From: CAZPBO01 sp964584815 | GTDB lineage: Bacteria; Planctomycetota; SKW154 | Direction of reading: 5' to 3' | DNA: 39,252 bases | Assembly (NCBI GenBank): GCA_964584815.1 | Contig: CAZPBO010000014.1 | Coordinates: forward strand, 1-39,252 | Shown: positions 1 to 6,494 of the stretch, piece by piece | Numbering within the stretch: position 1 is the stretch's first letter | Layout of the letters: the number at the start of each line of letters is the position of its first letter | Notes under the pieces: model-generated | What the model was told of the DNA's origin: nothing | Databases searched by the model: none | Seen by the model: the letters and a program-made list of their open reading frames with translations, nothing else | Made by a program: the position numbers and the translations under genes

Positions 1-627
1 ATACGCTGGCTCGGACACGCCTCTTTCCTGATTGAAGGGCAGGGTGTGCGCATCGTTACAGACCCATACGACCAGATAGGGATTGAATTTCCAAAAGTTG
101 AAGCGGATGTTGTCACAAGCAGTCACGACCACTTTGACCACAACGCCACAGACAAGGTTGCGGGAAACCCGTCTGTGGTGCGGGGAGTCGGGACTCACGA
201 AGCGGCAGGCGTGAAGTTTGAAGGAATCGGGACATATCACGATGAGACACGCGGCAGTCAGCGTGGCAAAAACACTGTGTTCTGCTTTGAATTGGAAGGG
301 ATACGAGTCTGCCACGCAGGAGACTTGGGGCATACTCTGGATGAGGAGACGGTGTCAAAAATCGGGCGTGTGGATGTTTTGATGGTGCCTGTTGGCGGAA
401 CATACACGGTGACGGCAGAAGGTGCCGAGCAAGTGGTGGAGGCGCTCAATCCCAAGGTAGTTATTCCAATGCATTTCCGCATAGAGGGACTGGCGCTGCC
501 GATAAGTGATGAGAGTGCTTTTGTGGCAAAATTCGCTCGTGTTGAGCGGGTGGACGAGTTGGAATTGGCGCCACACACCCTGCCGCAGGAGTTGACGGTC
601 TATGTCTTAAAACCGCACCACGGTTGA
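1..627 (+). CDS. MBL-fold metal-dependent hydrolase, 5'-partial
   Basis: This is a metallo-beta-lactamase-fold hydrolase of the UlaG/UPF0173-like group, probably cytosolic and dinuclear-metal dependent; the substrate is unknown. The frame is open from the first base and reads IRWLGHASFLIEG, the usual first strand of this family, so only a few N-terminal residues and the start codon lie outside the window. The metal motif H-x-H-x-D-H is visible as SHDHFDHN (bases 121-144), followed by a CHAGDLG segment and a late PMHFR histidine, all expected metal ligands. The length of about 208 residues suits the short members. It runs tail to tail with rpsT, leaving 5 bases between the stops, with only a weak 5-bp hairpin and no convincing terminator. 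Confidence 0.85.
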   Translation: MRWLGHASFLIEGQGVRIVTDPYDQIGIEFPKVEADVVTSSHDHFDHNATDKVAGNPSVVRGVGTHEAAGVKFEGIGTYHDETRGSQRGKNTVFCFELEGIRVCHAGDLGHTLDEETVSKIGRVDVLMVPVGGTYTVTAEGAEQVVEALNPKVVIPMHFRIEGLALPISDESAFVAKFARVERVDELELAPHTLPQELTVYVLKPHHG

Positions 628-632
628 TGCTT

Positions 633-923
633 TTATGTCGCCGTTTGGGATGTTTGTTCTCTGCGCAGTTTTTCCACCATTTTTGCGACACGGCTTTTGA
701 GCCGCGCCGCCTTGTTGGGATGGAATATGTTGTGTTTTGCGCATTTGTCAATACGCTTGAAAGCAAGGCGTAACTCCGCTTCAGCCGCGGAGAGGTCCTT
801 TGCTTTCACCGCTGCCAGCACACGCTTTATGTAGGTTTTTGCCATTGACTTAAACACCCTGTTGTGGAGCGTGCGTTTCTTGTTCTTGCGCAACCACTTC
901 TTGGCGCTCTTTGTGTTAGGCAC
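633..923 (-). CDS. rpsT: 30S ribosomal protein S20
   Basis: This is ribosomal protein S20, which binds 16S rRNA in the 30S body. The 96-residue product opens PNTKSAKKWLRKNKKR and has the family's helical, Lys/Arg-rich pattern with the KSxxKxxxK..R and NKAARLKSRVAK segments. The start is GTG at 923, six bases after GGAGG. An out-of-frame ATG overlaps it (ATGTG), so the initiator is weak and crowded. It is the last gene of a minus-strand operon and lies 10 bases after a lipoprotein gene. A closer promoter is suggested at 1415-1442. S20 in E. coli starts with UUG and is autoregulated at initiation; a similar control here is only inference. Confidence 0.95.
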   Translation of the reverse strand: MPNTKSAKKWLRKNKKRTLHNRVFKSMAKTYIKRVLAAVKAKDLSAAEAELRLAFKRIDKCAKHNIFHPNKAARLKSRVAKMVEKLRREQTSQTAT

Positions 924-933
924 ATCCGACCTC

Positions 934-1389
934 CTACCAGCCTCGCAGCCACTCTATGTAGCGCTGATGCGCCTTCTGACGGCGCAGGTCATCTCTTATC
1001 TCTGCAAGGAAGAGCCGACGCAATTTTTCTTCCGTTTTTTCATCACGCGCAAACCAGTGCCATCCCCGCTCAAACCGCTCACCCCTCTTACGCACATAGC
1101 GGTCCACGCGGATGTAAAGGTTGTAGAGCGCACCCTGCGGCTTTATCTCCACCACAGCCCTCCGCGAATACTGATAAAGGCTTCCCACCCCTTCAGGCGT
1201 TATCTGATACTCCGTCACAAAAACGCCCTCTTGCGGCTCCTCCACGATATCAAACGCTTTTTGAAGCGTTGAGCGCACCCTTGCCTTCAGGATTGCGAAC
1301 TCAAAATCAAGGTTGTGCACCTCTGTTGCCGCGTGCTTACCTGTCGCGCACCCTACAATCAGAACAGAGACTACCAACGCAAAACGCAT
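934..1389 (-). CDS. hypothetical lipoprotein
   Basis: I do not recognise the family. The start at 1389 follows GGGGAGAGG and gives a lipoprotein signal: MRF, a hydrophobic run, then the lipobox LIVGC with Cys14. The mature part of about 138 residues is a mixed alpha/beta sequence rich in Arg and Glu. It contains an RSTLQKAFDIVEE helix-like stretch, then strands such as GVFVTEYQITPEGVG and RAVVEIKPQGALYNLYIRV, which looks like a small curved beta sheet. The C-terminus is strongly basic with an RRQKAHQRYIEWL helix. It sits between the thioredoxin-like zinc protein (60 bases away) and rpsT (10 bases away) on the same strand, so it probably shares their transcript. It is predicted to be anchored in the inner or outer membrane. 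Confidence 0.75.
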   Translation of the reverse strand: MRFALVVSVLIVGCATGKHAATEVHNLDFEFAILKARVRSTLQKAFDIVEEPQEGVFVTEYQITPEGVGSLYQYSRRAVVEIKPQGALYNLYIRVDRYVRKRGERFERGWHWFARDEKTEEKLRRLFLAEIRDDLRRQKAHQRYIEWLRGW

Positions 1390-1414
1390 ATACCCTCTCC
1401 CCCTGACAGGATGA

Positions 1415-1442
1415 ATTTTACAGACCACACGCCTTTGCGCAA
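1415..1442 (-). promoter_or_regulatory. putative sigma70-type promoter for lipoprotein-rpsT
   Basis: On the minus strand TTGCGC (1442-1437) is separated by 16 bases from TAAAAT (1420-1415). The start of the lipoprotein gene is 26 bases beyond. It could give rpsT a closer promoter than the operon promoter at 4450-4478. The -35 matches 4 of 6 consensus positions. Confidence 0.4.
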
Positions 1443-1449
1443 CCATTTT

Positions 1450-2469
1450 TTATCCGCCTTGACGCAACTCCTTCCCACAGACCGGACATTTTGCAGGATG
1501 GGAGCCGAAGTATTTGGGATGCTCCTTCTCACCGCAGCCCCACACATCGTCGGGGTCAAACTCAAAAGGCTTGAGCGGTTTTTTGCAGAGCGGACATTTG
1601 TTGGGGTGCTCTTTTGCGTCTTTGCAAAACATCGGATGTCCCCGCTTGCCGCAGGTCAGATAGACCTTCATTCTTTCAGCCTGCTTTTTGAGCGCGTCAA
1701 AGAAAGCGGAAAACGCTGCTTCGGCTTTCTGCAGCGCTTTTTCGCGCGCTTTGGATTTTTTGCCCGCAACACGCTTGACCGCCGCAGAATACTTTGACAG
1801 AAGTTTAAGGAGCGGTTTTGCCCTTTTGCCTGAAAGGTTGGTTTTAATGCGCTTCTGAAGTGCTTTGAGAAAGACGCGGAGTTGTTTGATGTAGGTTGTT
1901 TGCTGTTTTGGGTCGTCAGTTGTTGCGCGGATGTGGCAGTTTTCTGTGCGTTTTGCCAGTTCGCTCCACGGGGCTTGTGGCACCCGTTCTGTGAGGAATT
2001 TTGAGAATTCTTGTGGGGCGAGTTTTCGGAGTGCGCGTTCAAGGTGGGCGGCGAAGCGGTCAAGGTCGGGGCAACTCCCTTCAATGCGGAACTCCTTCTG
2101 GGGCCAGACAGCGGTGTCGCATATTGTGATGATTGGTGGGCGGATGTTCTGGGTGGGAGTGGCGGCAAGATAGGGGACATAGGCTTGTTGGTAGGCGTTG
2201 CGGTTGTAGGCTTGGTTGAGGAAAAGGCAGACGAAATGCCGGCATATCGCCTGAATAAGTGGTTGCTCAAAGTGGGCGTGCATCTTGCTTGAGTCGTCGT
2301 ATGTTGTGTCGTGGCAGAAGACGAGGAGTGGAAGGCGTTTTGCACGAACTGCCGCTTTTGCCGACTGAATCGTCTCGCACCACGCCACCCCTTTCGGGGG
2401 GGTGTCTTTCTGGGCAGCCACCACACAGACTATTGCTGCAGCCAGTAGCGCCACCGCACCCCGCCTCAT
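1450..2469 (-). CDS. exported thioredoxin-like protein with two C-terminal zinc-ribbon-like motifs
   Basis: The function is unknown. The 339-residue product opens with a signal peptide (MRRGAVALLAAAIVCVVAAQ). Residues about 27-150 look like a thioredoxin-fold domain (PLLVFCHDTTYDDSSKM, then FVCLFLN and PPIITICD) but have no CxxC where the active site should be, so a redox role is doubtful. A Lys/Arg/Ala-rich helical middle (about 155-270) follows. The C-terminus carries two related cysteine units, one ending HPNKCPLCKKPL and one ending HPAKCPVCGKEL, each with an upstream Cys and HP. They resemble the short heavy-metal-binding ribbons found at the ends of metal transport and handling proteins. 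It overlaps the upstream lipoprotein gene by an ATGA junction, so translation is probably coupled. Confidence 0.75.
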   Translation of the reverse strand: MRRGAVALLAAAIVCVVAAQKDTPPKGVAWCETIQSAKAAVRAKRLPLLVFCHDTTYDDSSKMHAHFEQPLIQAICRHFVCLFLNQAYNRNAYQQAYVPYLAATPTQNIRPPIITICDTAVWPQKEFRIEGSCPDLDRFAAHLERALRKLAPQEFSKFLTERVPQAPWSELAKRTENCHIRATTDDPKQQTTYIKQLRVFLKALQKRIKTNLSGKRAKPLLKLLSKYSAAVKRVAGKKSKAREKALQKAEAAFSAFFDALKKQAERMKVYLTCGKRGHPMFCKDAKEHPNKCPLCKKPLKPFEFDPDDVWGCGEKEHPKYFGSHPAKCPVCGKELRQGG

Positions 2470-3107
2470 TCTGCACCCTCCACGAAGGAGAATGTGTAGC
2501 GCAATTTTTGGTTGTCTGCACCCTCAAACTCAAGTATGCGTGGAACTCTTCTTGCCCTGTCCCAAAGCAGCCTAACAGCACGGATTCCGCCCAGAGGTTC
2601 TGTGGCTTTTGCAGGGACTCCTTCTAATCGGAGCAGTTCGTTTTCCTGTGCGGCAAGACGCATCCTAATGGCGGGTGATGTTTCCTGCTCTGACGGCGGG
2701 GTTGCCGTCCAACTGTCGCCCAAATTCACACGGTTTTTCGGTAGCCACTCGCAGGTGAAGGGAAGGGCAACCATCGCCGCAAACGCCATCCCCTCCATCA
2801 CATCCGCCTCACTTTGGCTTTCTGCAGCCTCCTGTTGCGGCTTCCGCAGAAGCCCCATTCTCCTGCTCACTACAAAGGATATTTCAGGCTTGTTTTTGTC
2901 TCTGACCAACTTGAGGACGGGATTTCCATCCGAGTATCTTTGAACAAAGAGTTTTACGGAGGTTTGGGTGGGCGGCTCACCCTTTTTAAGGGTGCCCGAA
3001 ACGCTGATGGTGATGAGGGCGCCTACAGGGGGTCTGAAGCGCAACCTGATACCGCTGCAACCACATACAAGCGCACATATGGCGACCGCAAGAGAGACTT
3101 GTCTCAT
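2466..3107 (-). CDS. hypothetical lipoprotein
   Basis: The protein is unrecognised, 213 residues, with a lipoprotein signal (MRQVSLAVAICALVCGC; likely lipid Cys17, or Cys15). The mature part appears mostly beta: VGALITISVSGTL, TSVKLFVQRYSDGNPVLKLV and PEISFVVSRRMG, then a segment with FTCEWLPKNRVNLGDSW that recalls lipoproteins assayed as DUF6263-like in other phyla, though I cannot confirm that. The start at 3107 follows AGGAGG with a 7-base spacer. It overlaps the NYN gene upstream and the thioredoxin-like gene downstream, each by ATGA, which indicates strict co-translation of the three. It is probably envelope-located. Confidence 0.75.
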   Translation of the reverse strand: MRQVSLAVAICALVCGCSGIRLRFRPPVGALITISVSGTLKKGEPPTQTSVKLFVQRYSDGNPVLKLVRDKNKPEISFVVSRRMGLLRKPQQEAAESQSEADVMEGMAFAAMVALPFTCEWLPKNRVNLGDSWTATPPSEQETSPAIRMRLAAQENELLRLEGVPAKATEPLGGIRAVRLLWDRARRVPRILEFEGADNQKLRYTFSFVEGAE

Positions 3108-3904
3108 TGTTTTGCCTCCTTAACTATTGCGCGAGCATAAGGCGGCAGTTTTGAGACGATAAGGAAGGGAGCAAGGTCGTCGCGGGTCATTTGGAAGGCA
3201 AGGTCAACATGGATGCGCAGGTCGGCGGATGTGTAGTGGAAATCGTCTGGCTCGTTGAGGAGGCTGAAGAGGTAGACCCATTTCATATTGTTTTTAAGGT
3301 GTCGGACGACGGGGAGGAAGTCGGCGTCGCCGCTTGCAAGTAACGCCGCGTCGTAGGAGTGCATCTTCGCCACCATATCAAGAGCCATACCGAGGTCAAC
3401 GCCTTTCTCGCCACGACGGGTGCCGGCGTAACTTACAAGACGCCCGTTTTCAACCCGTGTCTCAGGCTGCCACGGCTCAAACGGTGCCAGAGCCAACTGC
3501 CCCACATAACGAAACTCAACAAACGGCTGTTCCGCCTCAATGATGTCGTATGCGGCACGGATGCGCTCAAGCCGCCGTCTCTCCTCATCCACCCATCTCC
3601 GCGCAGCACTCAACAACTCCCCACCGCTGACCCCCAATGCACGCGCATGCCACTTCACACGCTCATCCACCTCATCAGGCAACATATATGTCCCTATCCT
3701 CGCAACCGTATACCAATAGACCCGAACAAGTTTGTGTTCAAATCCCGCAAGTCTGCTCAAGCGCTTGACCGCCTCCGAAAAGAACCCGTGCCACTTGACT
3801 TGCGTCTCCTCAGGACGAAAAACCCCTTCAGCCGTGGTAAAACGCAGCCCTTTAAGCGCTTTCCTGAAGTTCTGTCCATCAATGAAGACGACAACCCGTG
3901 CCAA
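3104..3904 (-). CDS. NYN domain (PIN-like) ribonuclease-family protein
   Basis: This is a NYN/LabA-like PIN-fold protein, a family of predicted metal-dependent ribonucleases. The N-terminus reads RVVVFIDGQNF, with the first catalytic Asp. Further acidic residues appear in VDLGMALDMV and in LASGDADFLPVVRHL, the usual family order. The C-terminal third (DLRIHVDLAFQM) has no known domain. I chose TTG at 3904 because AAGGAG lies 6 bases upstream and the family normally starts at this strand; a GTG at 3922 would add six residues and overlap DUF2062. The final size is 266 residues. Its position between DUF2062 and two exported proteins, in the operon ending with rpsT, is unusual for an RNA-processing enzyme but gives no direct functional clue. 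Confidence 0.85.
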   Translation of the reverse strand: MARVVVFIDGQNFRKALKGLRFTTAEGVFRPEETQVKWHGFFSEAVKRLSRLAGFEHKLVRVYWYTVARIGTYMLPDEVDERVKWHARALGVSGGELLSAARRWVDEERRRLERIRAAYDIIEAEQPFVEFRYVGQLALAPFEPWQPETRVENGRLVSYAGTRRGEKGVDLGMALDMVAKMHSYDAALLASGDADFLPVVRHLKNNMKWVYLFSLLNEPDDFHYTSADLRIHVDLAFQMTRDDLAPFLIVSKLPPYARAIVKEAKQ

Positions 3905-3914
3905 GAGCAACTCC

Positions 3915-4412
3915 TTAATCACAACCTTTTTCTTGCAATTCCTGTGTTGAGCGTTTCTTTATGAAGCGCTGAAGAAGAATATACGAGATGGCGGCGGCGC
4001 AGGCGGCGCACACTGCCGCCCCAACGCACACAGGTAGCATAATCTCTCCCCCAAGCCCTCCCAGACGCTTCATTGCGGCGACGATGCTGAACGGTTCGCC
4101 TTCTGGAGAAAAAACCGCTTTCAGACGAACAAGACTTAGGGGGCTTCTGCCGATGAGGAAGGCGCCGACATAGTAGTTTGCGACTGCCCACGGACCCGGC
4201 GGGATATAGCCGATGGGGTTGAGGATAATGGTTGCGGCAACGGCGGCGATTTTTGAACTTCGCGTTATGAGAGAGAGGAGCAGCGCCAACGCGGTCTGAA
4301 CGCCCACCGTGGGGGTTACTGCAATGGCAGCGCCTATGGCAAACCCCCGCGCTACCTTCTGGGGTTCCTTCTCTTCCTGCAGCAACTTCTCAAGACGCCT
4401 GCGCAGTCCCAT
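3915..4412 (-). CDS. DUF2062 membrane protein
   Basis: This is a small inner-membrane protein of the DUF2062 family, role unknown. The 165 residues include the family signature (ARGFAIGAAIAVTPTVGVQT, then NPIGYIPPGPWAVANYYVGAFLIG). Hydrophobic segments lie near residues 22-46, 52-88 and 125-148. The C-terminus is short and basic. The ATG at 4412 has only a weak ribosome site (GAGCAAG). It is the first gene of the minus-strand operon that runs to rpsT, and a strong promoter at 4450-4478 places the transcript start about 30 bases upstream. Confidence 0.85.
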   Translation of the reverse strand: MGLRRRLEKLLQEEKEPQKVARGFAIGAAIAVTPTVGVQTALALLLSLITRSSKIAAVAATIILNPIGYIPPGPWAVANYYVGAFLIGRSPLSLVRLKAVFSPEGEPFSIVAAMKRLGGLGGEIMLPVCVGAAVCAACAAAISYILLQRFIKKRSTQELQEKGCD

Positions 4413-4449
4413 CCCATCTTGCTCGCAGAATGACTAACCTGCATATGCG

Positions 4450-4478
4450 ATTTTAACGCTTATGTTGTGGGTTGTCAA
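4450..4478 (-). promoter_or_regulatory. sigma70-type promoter of the DUF2062-rpsT operon
   Basis: On the minus strand a perfect TTGACA (4478-4473), a 17-base spacer and TAAAAT (4455-4450) sit 38 bases before the DUF2062 start, in the only sizeable gap between it and the LysM gene. This is one of the best consensus matches in the window. Confidence 0.72.
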
Positions 4479-4494
4479 ACGGTAGGGCAGCACC

Positions 4495-5175
4495 CTACTT
4501 GAGAGGGAGCGCTATGACCTGCCCTGCGCGCAGTTTTGACGGCTCAATACCGTTTATGTCGGCTACTCTCTTCACCAGTTCAGAAAGCGTGCCTTCCAGA
4601 TGGCTTTCGCGTCTATGCTTTAAGCAGATGGAGTAGAGGGTCTCACCTACCTGCACCTTATGCACTTTCAGTGCGGGTATCGTAATTTCTTGCCCCACCT
4701 TCAAATCGCCCACCCTTTTTATGTTGTTTGCATATGCGATGGCTCTCCAGAGCCGCCAGTCGCCAAAATACTTCCGCGCAATTCCCGCCAGCGTTTCTCC
4801 CCGCTTCACTCTGTGGTGGGCAGGTATAGGGAGACGCTTTGGGGATGTCGTCTTATGTTGAGTCTGGGGTGTGTTCTCTACTTTTTCTTGAGGGGTGTTC
4901 TGTTTAGTGCTGGTGTGCGGCTCAACGGACACAGCGGTAGAAGGTTGATTCTTGGGGGACTGATGTTCTGTCTCCTGCGGCGGGGTCTCCTTTGTGGTGT
5001 TCTCTGTGGTGGGGGACGGCTTTTCAGATGTTCCTTCGGGATTCTGTGTGATGGTTGGGAATGGCTGTTTTTGAAGTTTTATCAGCCCCTGTTGTCTTGT
5101 CATATCATAAAGAACCGCCAACAGAACTCCGATACCGACAACTGCAACGACAGCGAACCTGCCAAAGAACCCCAC
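4495..5175 (-). CDS. membrane-anchored protein with two LysM domains
   Basis: A single-pass protein (hydrophobic residues about 7-24) with an 80-residue Pro/Thr/Glu/Gln/Lys linker and two LysM domains, at about 121-168 (VKRGETLAGIARKYFGD ... LKVGQEITIP) and 172-224 (VQVGETLYSICLKH ... LRAGQVIALP). LysM binds N-acetylglucosamine polymers, so the protein probably links the inner membrane to peptidoglycan. I chose GTG at 5175: TTTTGGAGG lies 8 bases upstream, while the longer TTG at 5205 has a poorer site and would bury this signal in the coding region. The second LysM has a longer loop than usual. It follows the barrel-sandwich gene by 66 bases. The GTG lies inside an inverted repeat (5169-5240). 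Confidence 0.85.
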   Translation of the reverse strand: MGFFGRFAVVAVVGIGVLLAVLYDMTRQQGLIKLQKQPFPTITQNPEGTSEKPSPTTENTTKETPPQETEHQSPKNQPSTAVSVEPHTSTKQNTPQEKVENTPQTQHKTTSPKRLPIPAHHRVKRGETLAGIARKYFGDWRLWRAIAYANNIKRVGDLKVGQEITIPALKVHKVQVGETLYSICLKHRRESHLEGTLSELVKRVADINGIEPSKLRAGQVIALPLK

Positions 5176-5240
5176 AGGGTGAGCCTCCAAAACAGTGAGG
5201 AGCAAGAAGCCTCATTTTCTTTTCGGCTTGCCTGTGGGGT
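5169..5240 (-). promoter_or_regulatory. inverted repeat enclosing the LysM ribosome-binding region
   Basis: ACCCCACAGG at 5231-5240 (as read on the minus strand) is perfectly complementary to CCTGTGGGGT at 5169-5178. The second arm contains the GTG start codon of the LysM gene, and the loop of about 52 bases contains its GGAGG. In RNA this could hide the start codon or mark an intercistronic structure after the upstream gene, whose stop is at 5242-5244. Confidence 0.4.
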
Positions 5241-5241
5241 G

Positions 5242-6381
5242 TTATGAGATGATTTCCACATTGGCGCGCGGAACGGAGACGACCTCGCCTGTGTCAATGA
5301 TACGCGCCTCAAGCATCCGCACCTTTGAGCCCGTTTCAATTTCGCGCAACTCTGGTGGCAGCGCCACGACCTCTGCCAAACGCCCAAAATACGGCACACG
5401 GATTATGCGCACAATCCTGCCAACCTCAAGTTGCTGCTCTTGAAGTTCGTCCTTTTCAGTGCGCTCCTCATCAGGCACATCCTCCTCCGTCAAAGGAACG
5501 ATAACTTCAGGTCTGACTGCGCCGGCACGGATTTGCGTGGCGCCGTTTATGGACGCCTCCCGCCCGCTCAGCCACTTCAGCAACTCAAATGTGCGCTTTG
5601 CCATCGCCATCTTCCCGAAACCCTCCGTCACAATCAGCGTTGTGTTTATCTCCTCCTGCCCTGTTATGGCGATGCCTATCTCATACCCCAGAAATTCGGT
5701 CAGTTCTTCATTGCGGATACCGCCGCATATGATTCCTGCAGCGCCCCCTTTTTCGCAACGCCTTAATGCCGCCGCCGTCACCTCCGACCCTCCCACCAAC
5801 ACCTTGCCCGCAATGTCACCAGAAAGACGCTTCTCGTCAAGCACCTCGTCAGGACCGTTCACCACTACCTCTATTATGCCCTGCCGCTCACCACCAACTC
5901 CGAATATGCCCTGTATCAGCGCCCCCTTTGTGGTCACCTCAACCCCTTCTTCTGGCAAAACCTTTGTGACTTTGCCCTTGATATAGGCGTTGAGTTCAAG
6001 CAGTTTGGGTTTTTCGCGTATGCCGATGTCGCCCGACTGTGGAGCAAAAAACTCCACCGTCCCGTCAATTGGTGACTCCGCCTTGGTCGTGAAAAGCCCG
6101 AAAAAGACTTTCTTTTTGGCGATTATCTGCCCTTTGGTCACCGCATCACCTTTCTTGACGAGAACCGCTTCTTTCAACTCCACGGGCTCCAATTCACCCA
6201 TAACGCGCCGCAGACGGATGATATGGAGTTCCCCCGGCAGATAAGCCCGTGCCACCACCGTCTGCGGCTCCACCGCATCCCCTTCCTTCACCACAACCTC
6301 GCCCTTTATCGGAAGGCGACGCACCTTTGTAACCTGTGTCCACCTCGTTACCTTCAGACCAGGTGTGTAGGCTGTTCCCAT
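5242..6381 (-). CDS. barrel-sandwich-hybrid / KOW-like protein of unknown function
   Basis: No named family recognised. The 379 residues are almost all beta. Near residues 20-45 and 65-85 are two lipoyl-like hairpins (GEVVVKEGDAVEPQTVVA and AVLVKKGDAVTKGQIIA), followed by AESPIDGTVEFF, as in barrel-sandwich modules of RnfC or RNA polymerase. A middle domain (about 175-270) has LSGDIAGKVLVGGSEVT and EKGGAAGIICGGI, a swivelling-domain-like pattern. The C-terminus (about 315-379) resembles a KOW/NusG-type barrel (GRIVRIIRVPYFGRLAEV ... ARIIDTGEVVSVP). No signal or membrane segment appears, so it is probably cytosolic. The ATG at 6381 follows AGGAGG with a good spacer; an upstream extension to 6459 lacks a ribosome site. 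The promoter at 6439-6468 overlaps that of the divergent SH3 gene. Confidence 0.8.
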   Translation of the reverse strand: MGTAYTPGLKVTRWTQVTKVRRLPIKGEVVVKEGDAVEPQTVVARAYLPGELHIIRLRRVMGELEPVELKEAVLVKKGDAVTKGQIIAKKKVFFGLFTTKAESPIDGTVEFFAPQSGDIGIREKPKLLELNAYIKGKVTKVLPEEGVEVTTKGALIQGIFGVGGERQGIIEVVVNGPDEVLDEKRLSGDIAGKVLVGGSEVTAAALRRCEKGGAAGIICGGIRNEELTEFLGYEIGIAITGQEEINTTLIVTEGFGKMAMAKRTFELLKWLSGREASINGATQIRAGAVRPEVIVPLTEEDVPDEERTEKDELQEQQLEVGRIVRIIRVPYFGRLAEVVALPPELREIETGSKVRMLEARIIDTGEVVSVPRANVEIIS

Positions 6382-6431
6382 CGCTGCCCTCCTGCTGCCG
6401 ATATAAAGATGTAAACCGACTCCCCTTTGGG

Positions 6432-6460
6432 TTGACAAATTATAAAATAGGAGATACAAT
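6432..6460 (+). promoter_or_regulatory. promoter of the SH3 coiled-coil gene
   Basis: TTGACA (6432-6437), a 17-base spacer and TACAAT (6455-6460), 34 bases before the start at 6495. It occupies the same DNA as the divergent promoter at 6439-6468. Confidence 0.7.
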
Positions 6461-6468
6461 CATATCAA
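6439..6468 (-). promoter_or_regulatory. promoter of the barrel-sandwich/KOW-like gene
   Basis: On the minus strand TTGATA (6468-6463), an 18-base spacer and a perfect TATAAT (6444-6439). The predicted leader is about 50 bases to the ATG at 6381. It lies almost wholly within the plus-strand promoter region, so the two should exclude each other. Confidence 0.65.
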
Positions 6469-6494
6469 GAGTTGTTACGATTGGAGGCAATGGG

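Noticed and set aside
603..632. Short hairpin (AACCG/CGGTT) at the end of the metallo-beta-lactamase gene as a terminator
   Set aside because: The stem is only 5 bases, mostly inside the coding region, and the following T run is interrupted.
864..1406. Plus-strand open frames opposite rpsT and the lipoprotein
   Set aside because: Composition is typical of a reading shadow (Ser/Pro/Arg/Leu-rich), with no ribosome site; the minus-strand genes explain the region.
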